Shown here one piece after another: positions 1 to 7,289 of a stretch of DNA of 64,000 bases. The translations under genes and the position numbers were made by a program. The notes beneath the pieces were generated by a model. It saw only the letters and a program-made list of their open reading frames with translations, was not told where the DNA came from and made no database searches. The stretch is from the NCBI GenBank assembly GCA_910576325.1, contig CAJTIM010000004.1, positions 124,001 through 188,000 of the forward strand, given 5' to 3'. Source of the DNA: Clostridia bacterium. GTDB lineage: Bacteria; Bacillota; Clostridia; Lachnospirales; Lachnospiraceae. Within the stretch, counting starts at the first letter, position 1. Every line of letters starts with the position of its first letter.

Positions 1-401
1 CCTACAACAGGCACGAAGAGAAGAAGAACAGACTGGTGCTGTCTGTGTTTGCCAGAGAGGTGGAATTTTTGGAGGATGAGGTGGAAAATGCAAAAACCAA
101 CCAGATTTATCTGGACGGATACATATGTAAGACGCCTGTTTATCGGAAAACTCCTCTGGGCAGGGAGATTGCGGATTTGCTGATTGCGGTGAACCGCCCC
201 TATGGAAAATCAGATTATATTCCCTGTATCTGCTGGGGCAGAAACGCCCGTTTTGCCTCCGGCTTTGAGGTGGGCGGCCATGCTCAGATCTGGGGCAGGA
301 TACAGAGCCGGGAATATGTAAAGAAAATAGATGAAGAGGAATCGGAAAAGAGAGTGGCCTATGAGGTTTCGGTGAGCAAATTGGATTATCAGGAGAATTA
401 A
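1..401 (+). CDS. Single-stranded DNA-binding protein-like, 5' truncated by window edge
   Basis: The reading frame is open from base 3 with no start before the window edge, so only the C-terminal part (about 133 residues) is visible. It looks like the OB-fold SSB-like protein common in Lachnospiraceae, with the blocks KTNQIYLDGYICK, KTPLGREIADLLIAVNRPYG and CICWGRNARFASGF followed by an IWGRIQSREY strand. Such proteins bind single-stranded DNA, but whether this one is the replicative SSB or a PriB-like paralogue cannot be judged without the N-terminus. The GTG at 36 should not be taken as the start, because the codons before it (NRHEEKKNRLVLSV) continue the same fold. Confidence 0.72.
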   Translation, partial: YNRHEEKKNRLVLSVFAREVEFLEDEVENAKTNQIYLDGYICKTPVYRKTPLGREIADLLIAVNRPYGKSDYIPCICWGRNARFASGFEVGGHAQIWGRIQSREYVKKIDEEESEKRVAYEVSVSKLDYQEN

Positions 402-445
402 TTCCTGTATTCGGACGCGATTATAGCTTGATAATACGGAAAAAT

Positions 446-474
446 TTGCATTTCCTGCGTAATTGGTGTATGAT
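446..474 (+). promoter_or_regulatory. Predicted sigma-A promoter for the adenosyltransferase gene
   Basis: TTGCAT (446-451) and TATGAT (469-474) are separated by 17 bases and lie 84 bases before the start codon at 558. The assignment rests on sequence match only. Confidence 0.5.
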
Positions 475-557
475 AGATGCATTACACAATACCGAGATTA
501 CAACACGACATCTGATGCTCCGGCCTTTGGTTTCGGGAGCAGGAAAGGAGTGCAGGG

Positions 558-1043
558 ATGGTGAAGGGACAGATTATGATTATCTGCGGCGAAGGAAAGG
601 GCAAGACCTCTGCTGCTATTGGCCGGGGAATTACCGGAGCCAGCAATGGAAAGTCCGTGATTATCATCCGTTTCCTTAAGGGAAAGGTGAAGGAAAAGGA
701 TGAGTTTATCAAGCGTCTGGAGCCGGATATTAAGGTTTTTTCCTTTGAAAAGTGGGATGTGGATTATCAGTCCTTGTCACCGGAGCAGCAGGCGGAGGAG
801 GCCGTGAATATCCGTAACGGCTTGAATTTTGCCAGAAAGGTGATGACAACGGACGGGTGCGACCTTCTGATCCTGGACGAGGTTCTGGGACTGGTGGACA
901 GGGAGATTATCACGGAGGAGGAGCTGAAGGCCCTGGTTGAGACGAAGGACGAGAGCATGGAGCTGGTTCTTACGGGAATCAATATGTGCGAATCCCTTTA
1001 TCCATATGCCGATGATGTGGTGAAGATTGACACTTTGAAATAA
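558..1043 (+). CDS. CobA/CobO-type ATP:corrinoid adenosyltransferase
   Basis: This 161-residue P-loop protein would transfer the adenosyl group of ATP to a cob(I)alamin or corrinoid, making the adenosylated cofactor in the cytoplasm. It begins with the family pattern KGQIMIICGEGKGKTSAAIG (Walker A GEGKGKTS at about residues 11-18), continues with the RFLKGK segment, and has the Walker-B-like LLILDEVLGLVD near residue 110. It is a little shorter than typical CobO (170-200 residues), mainly at the N-terminus. The start is supported by AGGAAAGGAG ahead of the ATG. No other cobalamin genes are nearby, so it is probably a salvage enzyme. A divergent P-loop relative with another substrate cannot be excluded. 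Confidence 0.78.
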   Translation: MVKGQIMIICGEGKGKTSAAIGRGITGASNGKSVIIIRFLKGKVKEKDEFIKRLEPDIKVFSFEKWDVDYQSLSPEQQAEEAVNIRNGLNFARKVMTTDGCDLLILDEVLGLVDREIITEEELKALVETKDESMELVLTGINMCESLYPYADDVVKIDTLK

Positions 1044-1068
1044 GGTGCTGGAATCGGAGGAAATTTCG

Positions 1069-1097
1069 TTGACAATCAAATAGCCGTGTGGTACAGT
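1069..1097 (+). promoter_or_regulatory. Predicted promoter of the lysine-riboswitch dapA-dapB transcript
   Basis: TTGACA (1069-1074) is followed after 17 bases by TACAGT (1092-1097). Transcription would begin just upstream of the riboswitch at 1129. Confidence 0.6.
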
Positions 1098-1128
1098 AAG
1101 GCTAATATGGACAATTTCATACAAGCAT

Positions 1129-1291
1129 GATAGAGGTTGCGTTCTCCAAGAGTACCTTTTCGGATATGGCAGACATAGAGGAAGGAGAGGAAAAGGGGCG
1201 GACGCCGAAAGAGACGGCTTTCTGCAGGCGGTTTCTTGGGCATATGCCGAAGAGGTATATGACTGTCATCAGACACTGATGGGGCGCTATC
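1129..1291 (+). ncRNA. Lysine riboswitch (L-box)
   Basis: The leader contains the ordered conserved pieces of the L-box aptamer. GATAG at 1129-1133 pairs with CTATC at 1287-1291 to close P1. An AGAGG..GC..CAAGAGTA block (1132-1154) follows, then AAAGGGGCG-GACGCCGAA (about 1192-1208), and finally GACTGTCA...TGATGGGG before the 3' strand of P1. This matches the order and spacing of the Bacillus subtilis lysC leader. It sits between a promoter and dapA, so lysine should repress the diaminopimelate/lysine branch. Coordinates are limited to the P1 boundaries. Confidence 0.88.
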
Positions 1292-1324
1292 AAAAAGAAT
1301 TCATGGTAAAAGAGCGATTCTTTA

Positions 1325-1360
1325 GGGGCGGACTTCGGTAAGGGTCGGCCCCACTTTTGA
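1325..1360 (+). terminator. Expression-platform hairpin of the lysine riboswitch
   Basis: GGGGC (1325-1329) pairs with GCCCC (1348-1352), with inner GAC/GTC pairing, and ACTTTTG follows. The U-tract is short, so this could act as a weak terminator in the lysine-bound state. The dapA ribosome binding site lies only 15 bases downstream, so control of translation is also possible. Confidence 0.55.
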
Positions 1361-1378
1361 TTCGAATGGAGGTAGGCT

Positions 1379-2269
1379 ATGGCTATTTTTAAGGGAGCGG
1401 CGGTGGCGATTGTCACACCGTTTACAGAGAACAGAGAGATTAATTTTCCGAAGCTTGCGGAGCTTCTGGACTATCAGATTGAAAATCACACGGACGCTAT
1501 TGTGATCTGCGGCACCACGGGGGAGTCTTCCACTTTGACCCATGAGGAGCATCTGGAGGCAATTAAGTTCACGATTGATCATGTGGCAGGCCGAGTTCCG
1601 GTGATTGCAGGAACAGGCTCCAATTGTACGGAGACGGCAATTTACCTGTCCAAAGAGGCGGAAAAATATGGGGCGGATGCTCTGCTGATTGTAACGCCTT
1701 ACTACAATAAGGCTACTCAGAAGGGATTGATCGTCCACTATACGGCCATTGCCGATTCCGTAAAACTGCCGATCATTATGTACAATGTTCCCGGCCGGAC
1801 TGGCTGTAATATTCAGCCTCAGACTGCCGTGGAGCTTGCTAAGAATGTGAAGAATATAGTAGGCATCAAGGAAGCCAGCGGCAATATTTCGCAGGTGGCG
1901 AAGCTGATGGAGCTTGCGGACGGATGTATCGAGCTGTATTCCGGAAATGACGATCAGGTGGTTCCTCTGCTGTCACTGGGGGGATACGGCGTGATTTCCG
2001 TGCTTTCGAATGTGGCTCCTAAGGAAACCCATGATATGGTGGCCAGGTTTCTGGAGGGTGATATTGCAGGCAGCCGTGAGATACAGCTTCGGGCGATCCC
2101 CCTGGTGGATCAACTGTTCTGTGAGGTGAATCCCATTCCCGTGAAGGCGGCGCTCAATATGATGGGTATGGAGGCGGGACCTTTGCGGATGCCGCTTACC
2201 GAGATGGAGCCGGAGCACAGGGAGAATCTTAAGAAAGCAATGATTGATTTCGGAATCGAGGTTAAATAA
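1379..2269 (+). CDS. dapA: 4-hydroxy-tetrahydrodipicolinate synthase
   Basis: DapA condenses pyruvate with aspartate semialdehyde, the first committed step to diaminopimelate and lysine and hence to peptidoglycan and spore dipicolinate precursors. The 296-residue TIM barrel has the usual length. It has the GTTGES loop (45-50), the YYNKATQ segment, the catalytic Tyr135 in MYNVPGRTG, and the Schiff-base Lys164 in GIKEASGN. A GGAGG sits 7-8 bases before the ATG. It follows the lysine riboswitch and abuts dapB, whose ATG directly follows its stop codon. All key residues are present. Confidence 0.97.
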   Translation: MAIFKGAAVAIVTPFTENREINFPKLAELLDYQIENHTDAIVICGTTGESSTLTHEEHLEAIKFTIDHVAGRVPVIAGTGSNCTETAIYLSKEAEKYGADALLIVTPYYNKATQKGLIVHYTAIADSVKLPIIMYNVPGRTGCNIQPQTAVELAKNVKNIVGIKEASGNISQVAKLMELADGCIELYSGNDDQVVPLLSLGGYGVISVLSNVAPKETHDMVARFLEGDIAGSREIQLRAIPLVDQLFCEVNPIPVKAALNMMGMEAGPLRMPLTEMEPEHRENLKKAMIDFGIEVK

Positions 2270-3025
2270 ATGATTAGAGTACTGATGCACGGCTGTAACG
2301 GCCGGATGGGACAGATGATTGCGGGCCTGCTGAAGGAAGATGCGGAAGCGGAGATTGTGGCAGGCGTGGATACCTTTGACGGTGTGTCCAATCCGTTTCC
2401 CGTATTTTCGGATATTGGGGACTGTGATGTGGAGGCGGATGTGGCAATTGATTTTTCTAATGCAGGTGCGGTTGAGGGGCTGCTTGATTATTGTGCGGCC
2501 AGGAAGCTGCCGGTGGTTCTGTGCACCACGGGGCTTTCCAAGGCGCAGCTTGAGAAGGCAGAGGAGACTGCCAGGAAGACTGCCGTTTTAAAGTCCGCAA
2601 ATATGTCCGTGGGGATTAATCTTCTTTTGAAGCTTTTGAAGGAGGCGGCGCCGGTCCTGTCGGAGGCAGGCTTTGATATTGAGATTGTGGAGAAACACCA
2701 CAATCAAAAGCTTGACGCGCCCAGCGGAACAGCCATCGCCCTTGCGGACGCCATCAATGAGGCGGAGGGCGGAGCATATACCTATGTGTATGACAGAAGC
2801 CAGGTGCGTAAAAAGCGGGAGGCCAGGGAGCTTGGAATCTCGGCTGTGCGCGGGGGAACCATTGTAGGGGATCACGATGTGATTTTTGCAGGAACGGACG
2901 AAGTGCTGACCTTTGAGCATCGGGCTTATTCCAGAGCGGTTTTCGGAAAGGGAGCCGTACAGGCGGCGAAGTTTCTGGCCGGTAAGCCTGCGGGCCGGTA
3001 TGATATGAGCGATGTGATTGGATGA
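2270..3025 (+). CDS. dapB: 4-hydroxy-tetrahydrodipicolinate reductase
   Basis: DapB reduces the DapA product with NAD(P)H. The 251-residue protein has the Rossmann motif GCNGRMG (8-14), the CTTG loop (85-88) and the hallmark EKHHNQKLDAPSGTA block (141-155), which carries the catalytic histidine and lysine. The ATG begins at the base after the dapA stop, so the two genes are almost certainly translationally coupled and share lysine riboswitch control. Confidence 0.97.
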   Translation: MIRVLMHGCNGRMGQMIAGLLKEDAEAEIVAGVDTFDGVSNPFPVFSDIGDCDVEADVAIDFSNAGAVEGLLDYCAARKLPVVLCTTGLSKAQLEKAEETARKTAVLKSANMSVGINLLLKLLKEAAPVLSEAGFDIEIVEKHHNQKLDAPSGTAIALADAINEAEGGAYTYVYDRSQVRKKREARELGISAVRGGTIVGDHDVIFAGTDEVLTFEHRAYSRAVFGKGAVQAAKFLAGKPAGRYDMSDVIG

Positions 3026-3050
3026 GCGGGTGAACCGGAAGCGAAGTAAG

Positions 3051-3100
3051 AACCTTGCCGATTTTCGAGAGGAGTCTTGAGGGTTGGCGAGGTTTTTCCG
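3051..3100 (+). terminator. Possible terminator after dapB
   Basis: AACCTTGCC (3051-3059) can pair with GGCGAGGTT (3086-3094), with one G-T pair, across a 26-base loop. TTTTTCCGTTTT follows. The long loop makes it weak. Confidence 0.45.
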
Positions 3101-3138
3101 TTTTGGGAGACTGCAGAACAGGTGGAGGATAAAATAGG

Positions 3139-3780
3139 ATGAAAAAGAATAATCTTGCATTTCACACAGTACTGGCCCTTGTATTGACACTGACCATTAT
3201 TTCTGTGTCCGTGGTATTTACGCTGGCTTTTCGGCCCCTCTATTATCTGGATATTTCCGCACTGAATATTCCGGAGCAGTCCGGGTATTCCAGGGAGGAG
3301 ATTCGGGATAATTATGATGTGCTGATTGATTATAACATGTCCTTTGGCGGCGGGCGCCTGGAATTTCCCGGTCTGGCCATGTCAGAACCGGGAAGGATTC
3401 ACTTTGAAGAGGTGCGCGATATATTTAATCTGTTTAAATACATGGCAATAGCAGGCGCCGTATTGAGTACGGCAGGTATTGTGTTCTGTTTCCGCAGAAG
3501 AGAGTATAAATATCTGAAGCTGACCTCGATTTTAGCCGTGGCCTTGCCGGCCGTGTTAGGGATTCTGGTGGCACTGAATTGGGATTGGGCTTTCGTAGCA
3601 TTTCATCATCTGGCATTTAACAATGATTACTGGATTTTTGATCCGGCAACCGATCCGGTGATCACCATTCTGCCGGATACCTTTTTCATGCATTGCGCGC
3701 TGATGATTTTGGGGTGTGTGGTGATGGGAAGCCTGATTTGCGGGCTGCTTTACCGAAGAGAAAAGCTTAAAGGTGCATAA
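3139..3780 (+). CDS. TIGR01906/DUF1461 membrane protein, probable Lit-type lipoprotein intramolecular transacylase
   Basis: This 213-residue integral membrane protein has four hydrophobic segments (about 8-32, 100-118, 128-148 and 184-204). An extracytoplasmic loop carries the family pattern PLYYLDISALNIPEQSGYS and FPGLAMSEPGRIHFEEV. The TIGR01906/DUF1461 family includes Lit of Enterococcus and Bacillus. Lit moves an acyl chain from the lipid-modified glyceryl group to the N-terminal cysteine, giving lyso-form lipoproteins. Its reported essential histidines fit His88 (GRIHFEE) and His156/157 (FHHLAFNNDYW) here. That functional transfer is inference; the family assignment is firm. A GGAGG lies about 12 bases before the ATG. 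It follows dapB but has no functional link to it. Confidence 0.72.
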   Translation: MKKNNLAFHTVLALVLTLTIISVSVVFTLAFRPLYYLDISALNIPEQSGYSREEIRDNYDVLIDYNMSFGGGRLEFPGLAMSEPGRIHFEEVRDIFNLFKYMAIAGAVLSTAGIVFCFRRREYKYLKLTSILAVALPAVLGILVALNWDWAFVAFHHLAFNNDYWIFDPATDPVITILPDTFFMHCALMILGCVVMGSLICGLLYRREKLKGA

Positions 3781-3802
3781 GAAATACTTGTCTCAAATTT
3801 AG

Positions 3803-3832
3803 TTTAAAAAATAAAATGGAATATGGTATACT
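3803..3832 (+). promoter_or_regulatory. Predicted promoter of pyrK-pyrD
   Basis: A good -10 TATACT (3827-3832) has only a weak -35, TTTAAA (3803-3808), at 18 bases. Confidence 0.4.
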
Positions 3833-3909
3833 GATGGAAGAATGGCTGCTGAAGAATGGATATTATCGAGCCGAAATAAAAAAGTAATCAGTATCAGGAG
3901 GATATGGAG

Positions 3910-4680
3910 ATGAAATACAAAGAACTTGCAGTAATTACGGAACAAAAAAAGATTGCTGCGGATATTTACAGTATGTGGCTTCAAGCCGGTCAAATTGCTG
4001 CTTTGGCGGTTCCGGGACAGTTTCTTTCCATATATTGCAATGATGCAAGCCGCATGCTTCCCCGGCCTATCAGTATCTGCGAGGCGGATAAGGGGCAGGG
4101 GAGAATTCGGATTGTATACAGAGTGGCAGGAAAAGGAACGGAAGAATTCTCGGCATGCCGGGCCGGAGATACATTGAATGTCGTAGGTCCTCTGGGCAAC
4201 GGTTTTCCTTTGGACAAGGGCTACCGGAAGGTATTGCTGATTGGCGGAGGCATTGGCATACCTCCGATGGTAGAGCTTTCCCGTCAGCTTTCCGGGGAAA
4301 AGCAGATTGTAGCTGGCTACCGAAACAGTGAACTGTTTTTGAAAAAAGAATTGGAACAGAACGGAACTGTGTATATTGCTACGGAGGATGGCAGCTTGGG
4401 AACAAAAGGCAATGTACTGGATGCCGTTTGGGAAAATGAACTGACGGCAGACGCTGTCTTTGCCTGCGGTCCGACTCCCATGCTGCGCGCGCTGAAGGAA
4501 TATGCAATAGAACAGGGAATGGACTGCTTCCTCTCTCTGGAAGAGCGTATGGCCTGCGGAGTAGGCGCCTGTCTGGGCTGTGTTTGCAAGTCAAAGGAAA
4601 CGGACGGCTACACACATGTGAAGAATAAACGCGTCTGCAAGGACGGACCGGTATTCTCGGCGGAAGAAATTGAAATTTGA
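3910..4680 (+). CDS. pyrK: Dihydroorotate dehydrogenase B, electron transfer subunit
   Basis: PyrK passes electrons from PyrD to NAD+ through FAD and a 2Fe-2S cluster in pyrimidine synthesis. The 256-residue protein has the FAD-binding RPIS (52-55), the nucleotide loop GGGIGIPPM (112-120), and the cluster motif with Cys216, Cys221, Cys224 and Cys243. The start is placed at 3910 because AGGAGG (3896-3901) lies eight bases before it. An in-frame ATG at 3904 is too close to that site. pyrD follows after 15 bases. Confidence 0.93.
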   Translation: MKYKELAVITEQKKIAADIYSMWLQAGQIAALAVPGQFLSIYCNDASRMLPRPISICEADKGQGRIRIVYRVAGKGTEEFSACRAGDTLNVVGPLGNGFPLDKGYRKVLLIGGGIGIPPMVELSRQLSGEKQIVAGYRNSELFLKKELEQNGTVYIATEDGSLGTKGNVLDAVWENELTADAVFACGPTPMLRALKEYAIEQGMDCFLSLEERMACGVGACLGCVCKSKETDGYTHVKNKRVCKDGPVFSAEEIEI

Positions 4681-4695
4681 GAGGAGAAGGAAAGC

Positions 4696-5607
4696 ATGGA
4701 ATACAAAACAAGAGTAAATCTTGCGGGGGTGGAGCTTAAAAATCCGGTTATGGTCGCATCCGGAACCTTTGGATCCGGAAAAGAATACAGCGAATTTTAC
4801 GATCTGGGTCTTTTGGGAGCGATTACGGTTAAGGGAGTTGCCAATGCACCTTGGGCCGGCAATGCAACACCCCGTATTGCGGAAACTCACAGCGGCATGA
4901 TCAATGCCATCGGCCTGCAGAATCCGGGTGTGGATGTTTTTATTGAGAGAGATATTCCCTTTATCAGACAATTTGATACAAGGCTGATTGTGAATGTCTG
5001 TGGAAAAAGTATTACGGACTATTGTGAAGTGGTAGAAAAGCTTTCGGATCAGCCGGTGGACATGCTGGAAATCAATGTATCATGTCCCAATGTGAAGGAA
5101 GGAGGCATTGCCTTCGGACAGGACCCGTCAGCGCTGGAAACAATTACCAGGGAAGTAAAAAAGTGCGCAAAACAGCCGATTATTATGAAGCTTAGCCCAA
5201 ATGTAACAGATATTACGGTGATGGCAAAGGCGGCTGAGGCCGGCGGTGCGGATGTGATTTCTCTGATCAATACACTAACCAGTATGAAGATTGACATACA
5301 TAAGCGCACCTTTGCCGTGGCGAATAAAACGGGAGGCTTGTCCGGACCGGCCATCAAACCCATTGCGGTTAGGATGGTATATCAGGCGGCTCACGCCGTA
5401 TCCCTTCCGGTGATTGGAATGGGGGGGATCCGTAACGGAGAGGATGCGGTGGAATTTCTTTTAGCAGGGGCAACCGCAGTTTCCGTGGGCGCTGCCAACT
5501 TCTCAAATCCTTTTGCAGGAAAAGAGACGGCGGAGGGGATTCTGGATTATATGAAAAAATATCAGGTTGCCGATGTAAATGAATTAATCGGTGCGGTAAA
5601 AGAATAA
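4696..5607 (+). CDS. pyrD: Dihydroorotate dehydrogenase B, catalytic subunit
   Basis: This FMN enzyme oxidises dihydroorotate to orotate and forms the class 1B heterotetramer with the upstream PyrK. The 303-residue TIM barrel contains the N-terminal block NPVMVASGTFG (16-26), the catalytic Cys130 in INVSCPNVKEGG, Lys165 in IIMKLSPN and the C-terminal phosphate loop GMGGI. GAGGAGAAGG supplies the ribosome binding site. The other pyrimidine genes are not in the window. Confidence 0.96.
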   Translation: MEYKTRVNLAGVELKNPVMVASGTFGSGKEYSEFYDLGLLGAITVKGVANAPWAGNATPRIAETHSGMINAIGLQNPGVDVFIERDIPFIRQFDTRLIVNVCGKSITDYCEVVEKLSDQPVDMLEINVSCPNVKEGGIAFGQDPSALETITREVKKCAKQPIIMKLSPNVTDITVMAKAAEAGGADVISLINTLTSMKIDIHKRTFAVANKTGGLSGPAIKPIAVRMVYQAAHAVSLPVIGMGGIRNGEDAVEFLLAGATAVSVGAANFSNPFAGKETAEGILDYMKKYQVADVNELIGAVKE

Positions 5608-5706
5608 GATTTTGAAAAGGGGCTGTCCGAACTGGCGGTTCCTTTTAGGGTAATTTGTAAAAAGAGTATAAATGATACAATTTACTTAATAAAAGGAAGT
5701 ATTAAG

Positions 5707-6564
5707 ATGAAAAAAGGAAGTAAAACAGCCATAGTATCCTGTTCCAATGCGCAGCCGCAAACATACCGCGAAAAACTAAACAAGCTGCAAGCCACCCTAT
5801 CAGATCTCGGCCTAATCCCTATCTTCGGGGACTGCATCTACGAAAAAGAATCCGTCTTCAGCGGCACAGGAAAAGAACGCGCCGAAAGCCTGATGAACTT
5901 TTACCGGAACCCGGAGATCCGGGCGGTTTTTGACATCTCCGGCGGCGACATTGCCAATGAGATTCTTCCCTTTCTGGACTACGATGTGATAGCCAAAAGC
6001 AATGCCGTATTCTGGGGCTACAGCGATCTGACAACAATCATAAATGCAATCTATACAAAAACAAAAAAGCCGTCCGTACTTTACCAGGTGCGGAATCTTA
6101 TCTCCCCGAATGCACAGGAGCAGGCGGCCAATTTTTTTGCAAGCATATTCGAGGAAAAACCGGACTTGTTTTCCTTCCGTTACAGTATGATACAAAAGAA
6201 CTCCATGCAGGGCATTGTCGTGGGCGGAAATATCCGCTGCCTTTTGAAGCTGGCAGGCACCCCTTACTGGCCGGACATGAATGGAAAAATCCTGCTTTTG
6301 GAAAGTCTCGGCGGCCTTGTTCCCCAGATGACGGCCTATCTGAATCAGTTAAAGCAAATAGGCGTATTCGAACAGATAAACGGAATCCTTCTGGGAACCT
6401 TTACAAAGATGGAAGAGGAAAAAGCCCTCCCCTCCATGACAGAGCTGGTAAAGCGGTATGCAGGAAAAGAACTGCCCATTGCCAAGACAAACGAGATCGG
6501 CCACAGCGCCAATGCAAAGGCAATTGTGATAGGAAAGGAAATGAATTTCACAAAATTTTCATAA
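5707..6564 (+). CDS. S66 family LD-carboxypeptidase / MccF-like serine peptidase
   Basis: Peptidases of family S66 cleave the L,D bond of muropeptide tetrapeptides during cell-wall recycling. MccF relatives inactivate microcin-C-like compounds. The 285-residue protein keeps the S66 triad: Ser106 in GYSDLT, Glu199 in LLLESLGG and His266 in EIGHSANA. There is no signal peptide, so it acts in the cytoplasm. AAGGAAG precedes the ATG. Third codon positions are rich in C and A, unlike pyrD, and this continues through marR into the ABC exporter. The lack of other wall-recycling genes makes the LdcA or MccF role undecided. Confidence 0.85.
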   Translation: MKKGSKTAIVSCSNAQPQTYREKLNKLQATLSDLGLIPIFGDCIYEKESVFSGTGKERAESLMNFYRNPEIRAVFDISGGDIANEILPFLDYDVIAKSNAVFWGYSDLTTIINAIYTKTKKPSVLYQVRNLISPNAQEQAANFFASIFEEKPDLFSFRYSMIQKNSMQGIVVGGNIRCLLKLAGTPYWPDMNGKILLLESLGGLVPQMTAYLNQLKQIGVFEQINGILLGTFTKMEEEKALPSMTELVKRYAGKELPIAKTNEIGHSANAKAIVIGKEMNFTKFS

Positions 6565-6572
6565 TTCCATTA

Positions 6573-6644
6573 TTGACAATCCAACATTTGGGTATTAATA
6601 TATAGCGTGATATATATCTAATGTATATCACGCTATATATTTTT
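6573..6644 (+). promoter_or_regulatory. Promoter overlapped by a perfect 17-bp inverted repeat (likely MarR operator, possibly also a terminator)
   Basis: TTGACA (6573-6578), 17 bases and TAATAT (6596-6601) form a near-consensus promoter. ATATATAGCGTGATATA (6598-6614) is a perfect inverted repeat of 6624-6640, with a nine-base spacer. It covers the -10 box and the expected transcription start. This is the classic place for an autorepressor site, and the next gene is marR. TTTT directly after the right arm means it could also end the preceding transcript. Confidence 0.65.
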
Positions 6645-6793
6645 GCACCCAGGATTATGCGGCAAGCCAATAAAGAATACAAAACATTTTACTTCCGAAC
6701 TTTATAGCAATAAGCTCCAAGAACAGGATACCACATACCATATTCATTAAATTTTCAAAAATACACTCCGTCAAAAAAGGAGGTGACAGCCTT

Positions 6794-7231
6794 ATGCAAA
6801 GAGAGCTGAACACAATTAACAAACAGCTCAAAATGATTCACAAAACCTTTGAGGAAAGAAGAAATAAGCATCTGCTGAAATACAACCTCACCTCATCCCA
6901 GCAGGAAATCCTTTTTTATCTGGGTTTCCACGAGGGAGAGCCGATTCATCAGCGGGAGATTGAAAAATGGTTTCACTTAAAAAATCCAACCGTCACAGGG
7001 ATTTTAAACCGTTTGGAGGAGAAAGGCTTTATTGTACGGAAAACAAAAGAAGACGACAAGCGCTTCCGTATCATAGAGCTGACGGAAAAAAGCCGCTGTC
7101 TGATGCAGGAGATGCGCGAAGAAATGCATCAGATGGACGACAAAATCTACGGCTGCATGACAGAAGAGGAGCGCAGACAGTTCTCCGAACTGCTGGAGCG
7201 GGTACTAAAAAGCTTGTCAGAACTGGAATAA
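6794..7231 (+). CDS. MarR family transcriptional regulator
   Basis: This 145-residue winged-helix repressor is predicted to control the exporter genes that follow. It has the MarR layout: an N-terminal dimerisation helix, HQREIEKWFHLKNPTVTGIL as the recognition helices (about residues 54-75), and the DDKRFRII wing (about 91-98). A very strong AGGAGGTGA lies eight bases from the ATG. The palindrome at 6598-6640 is its likely operator. MarR proteins next to ABC exporters usually respond to small toxic or phenolic ligands; the ligand here is unknown. Confidence 0.9.
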   Translation: MQRELNTINKQLKMIHKTFEERRNKHLLKYNLTSSQQEILFYLGFHEGEPIHQREIEKWFHLKNPTVTGILNRLEEKGFIVRKTKEDDKRFRIIELTEKSRCLMQEMREEMHQMDDKIYGCMTEEERRQFSELLERVLKSLSELE

Positions 7232-7241
7232 GATTATGCGG

Positions 7242-7272
7242 CTTTACCCTTTAGCGCCGTCGCGCAGCGACT
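7242..7272 (+). repeat. Solitary half-unit of the nested-hairpin intergenic repeat
   Basis: The stretch starting CTTTACCCTTTAGCGCC and ending in the hairpin GTCGCGCAGCGACT is the first third of the roughly 122-bp unit seen complete near 30.4 and 51.7 kb. Here it lies alone between marR and the exporter gene. It ends eight bases before the AGGAGG of the next gene, as at the other loci. Confidence 0.8.
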
Positions 7273-7289
7273 TTTAATAGGAGGTTTAT

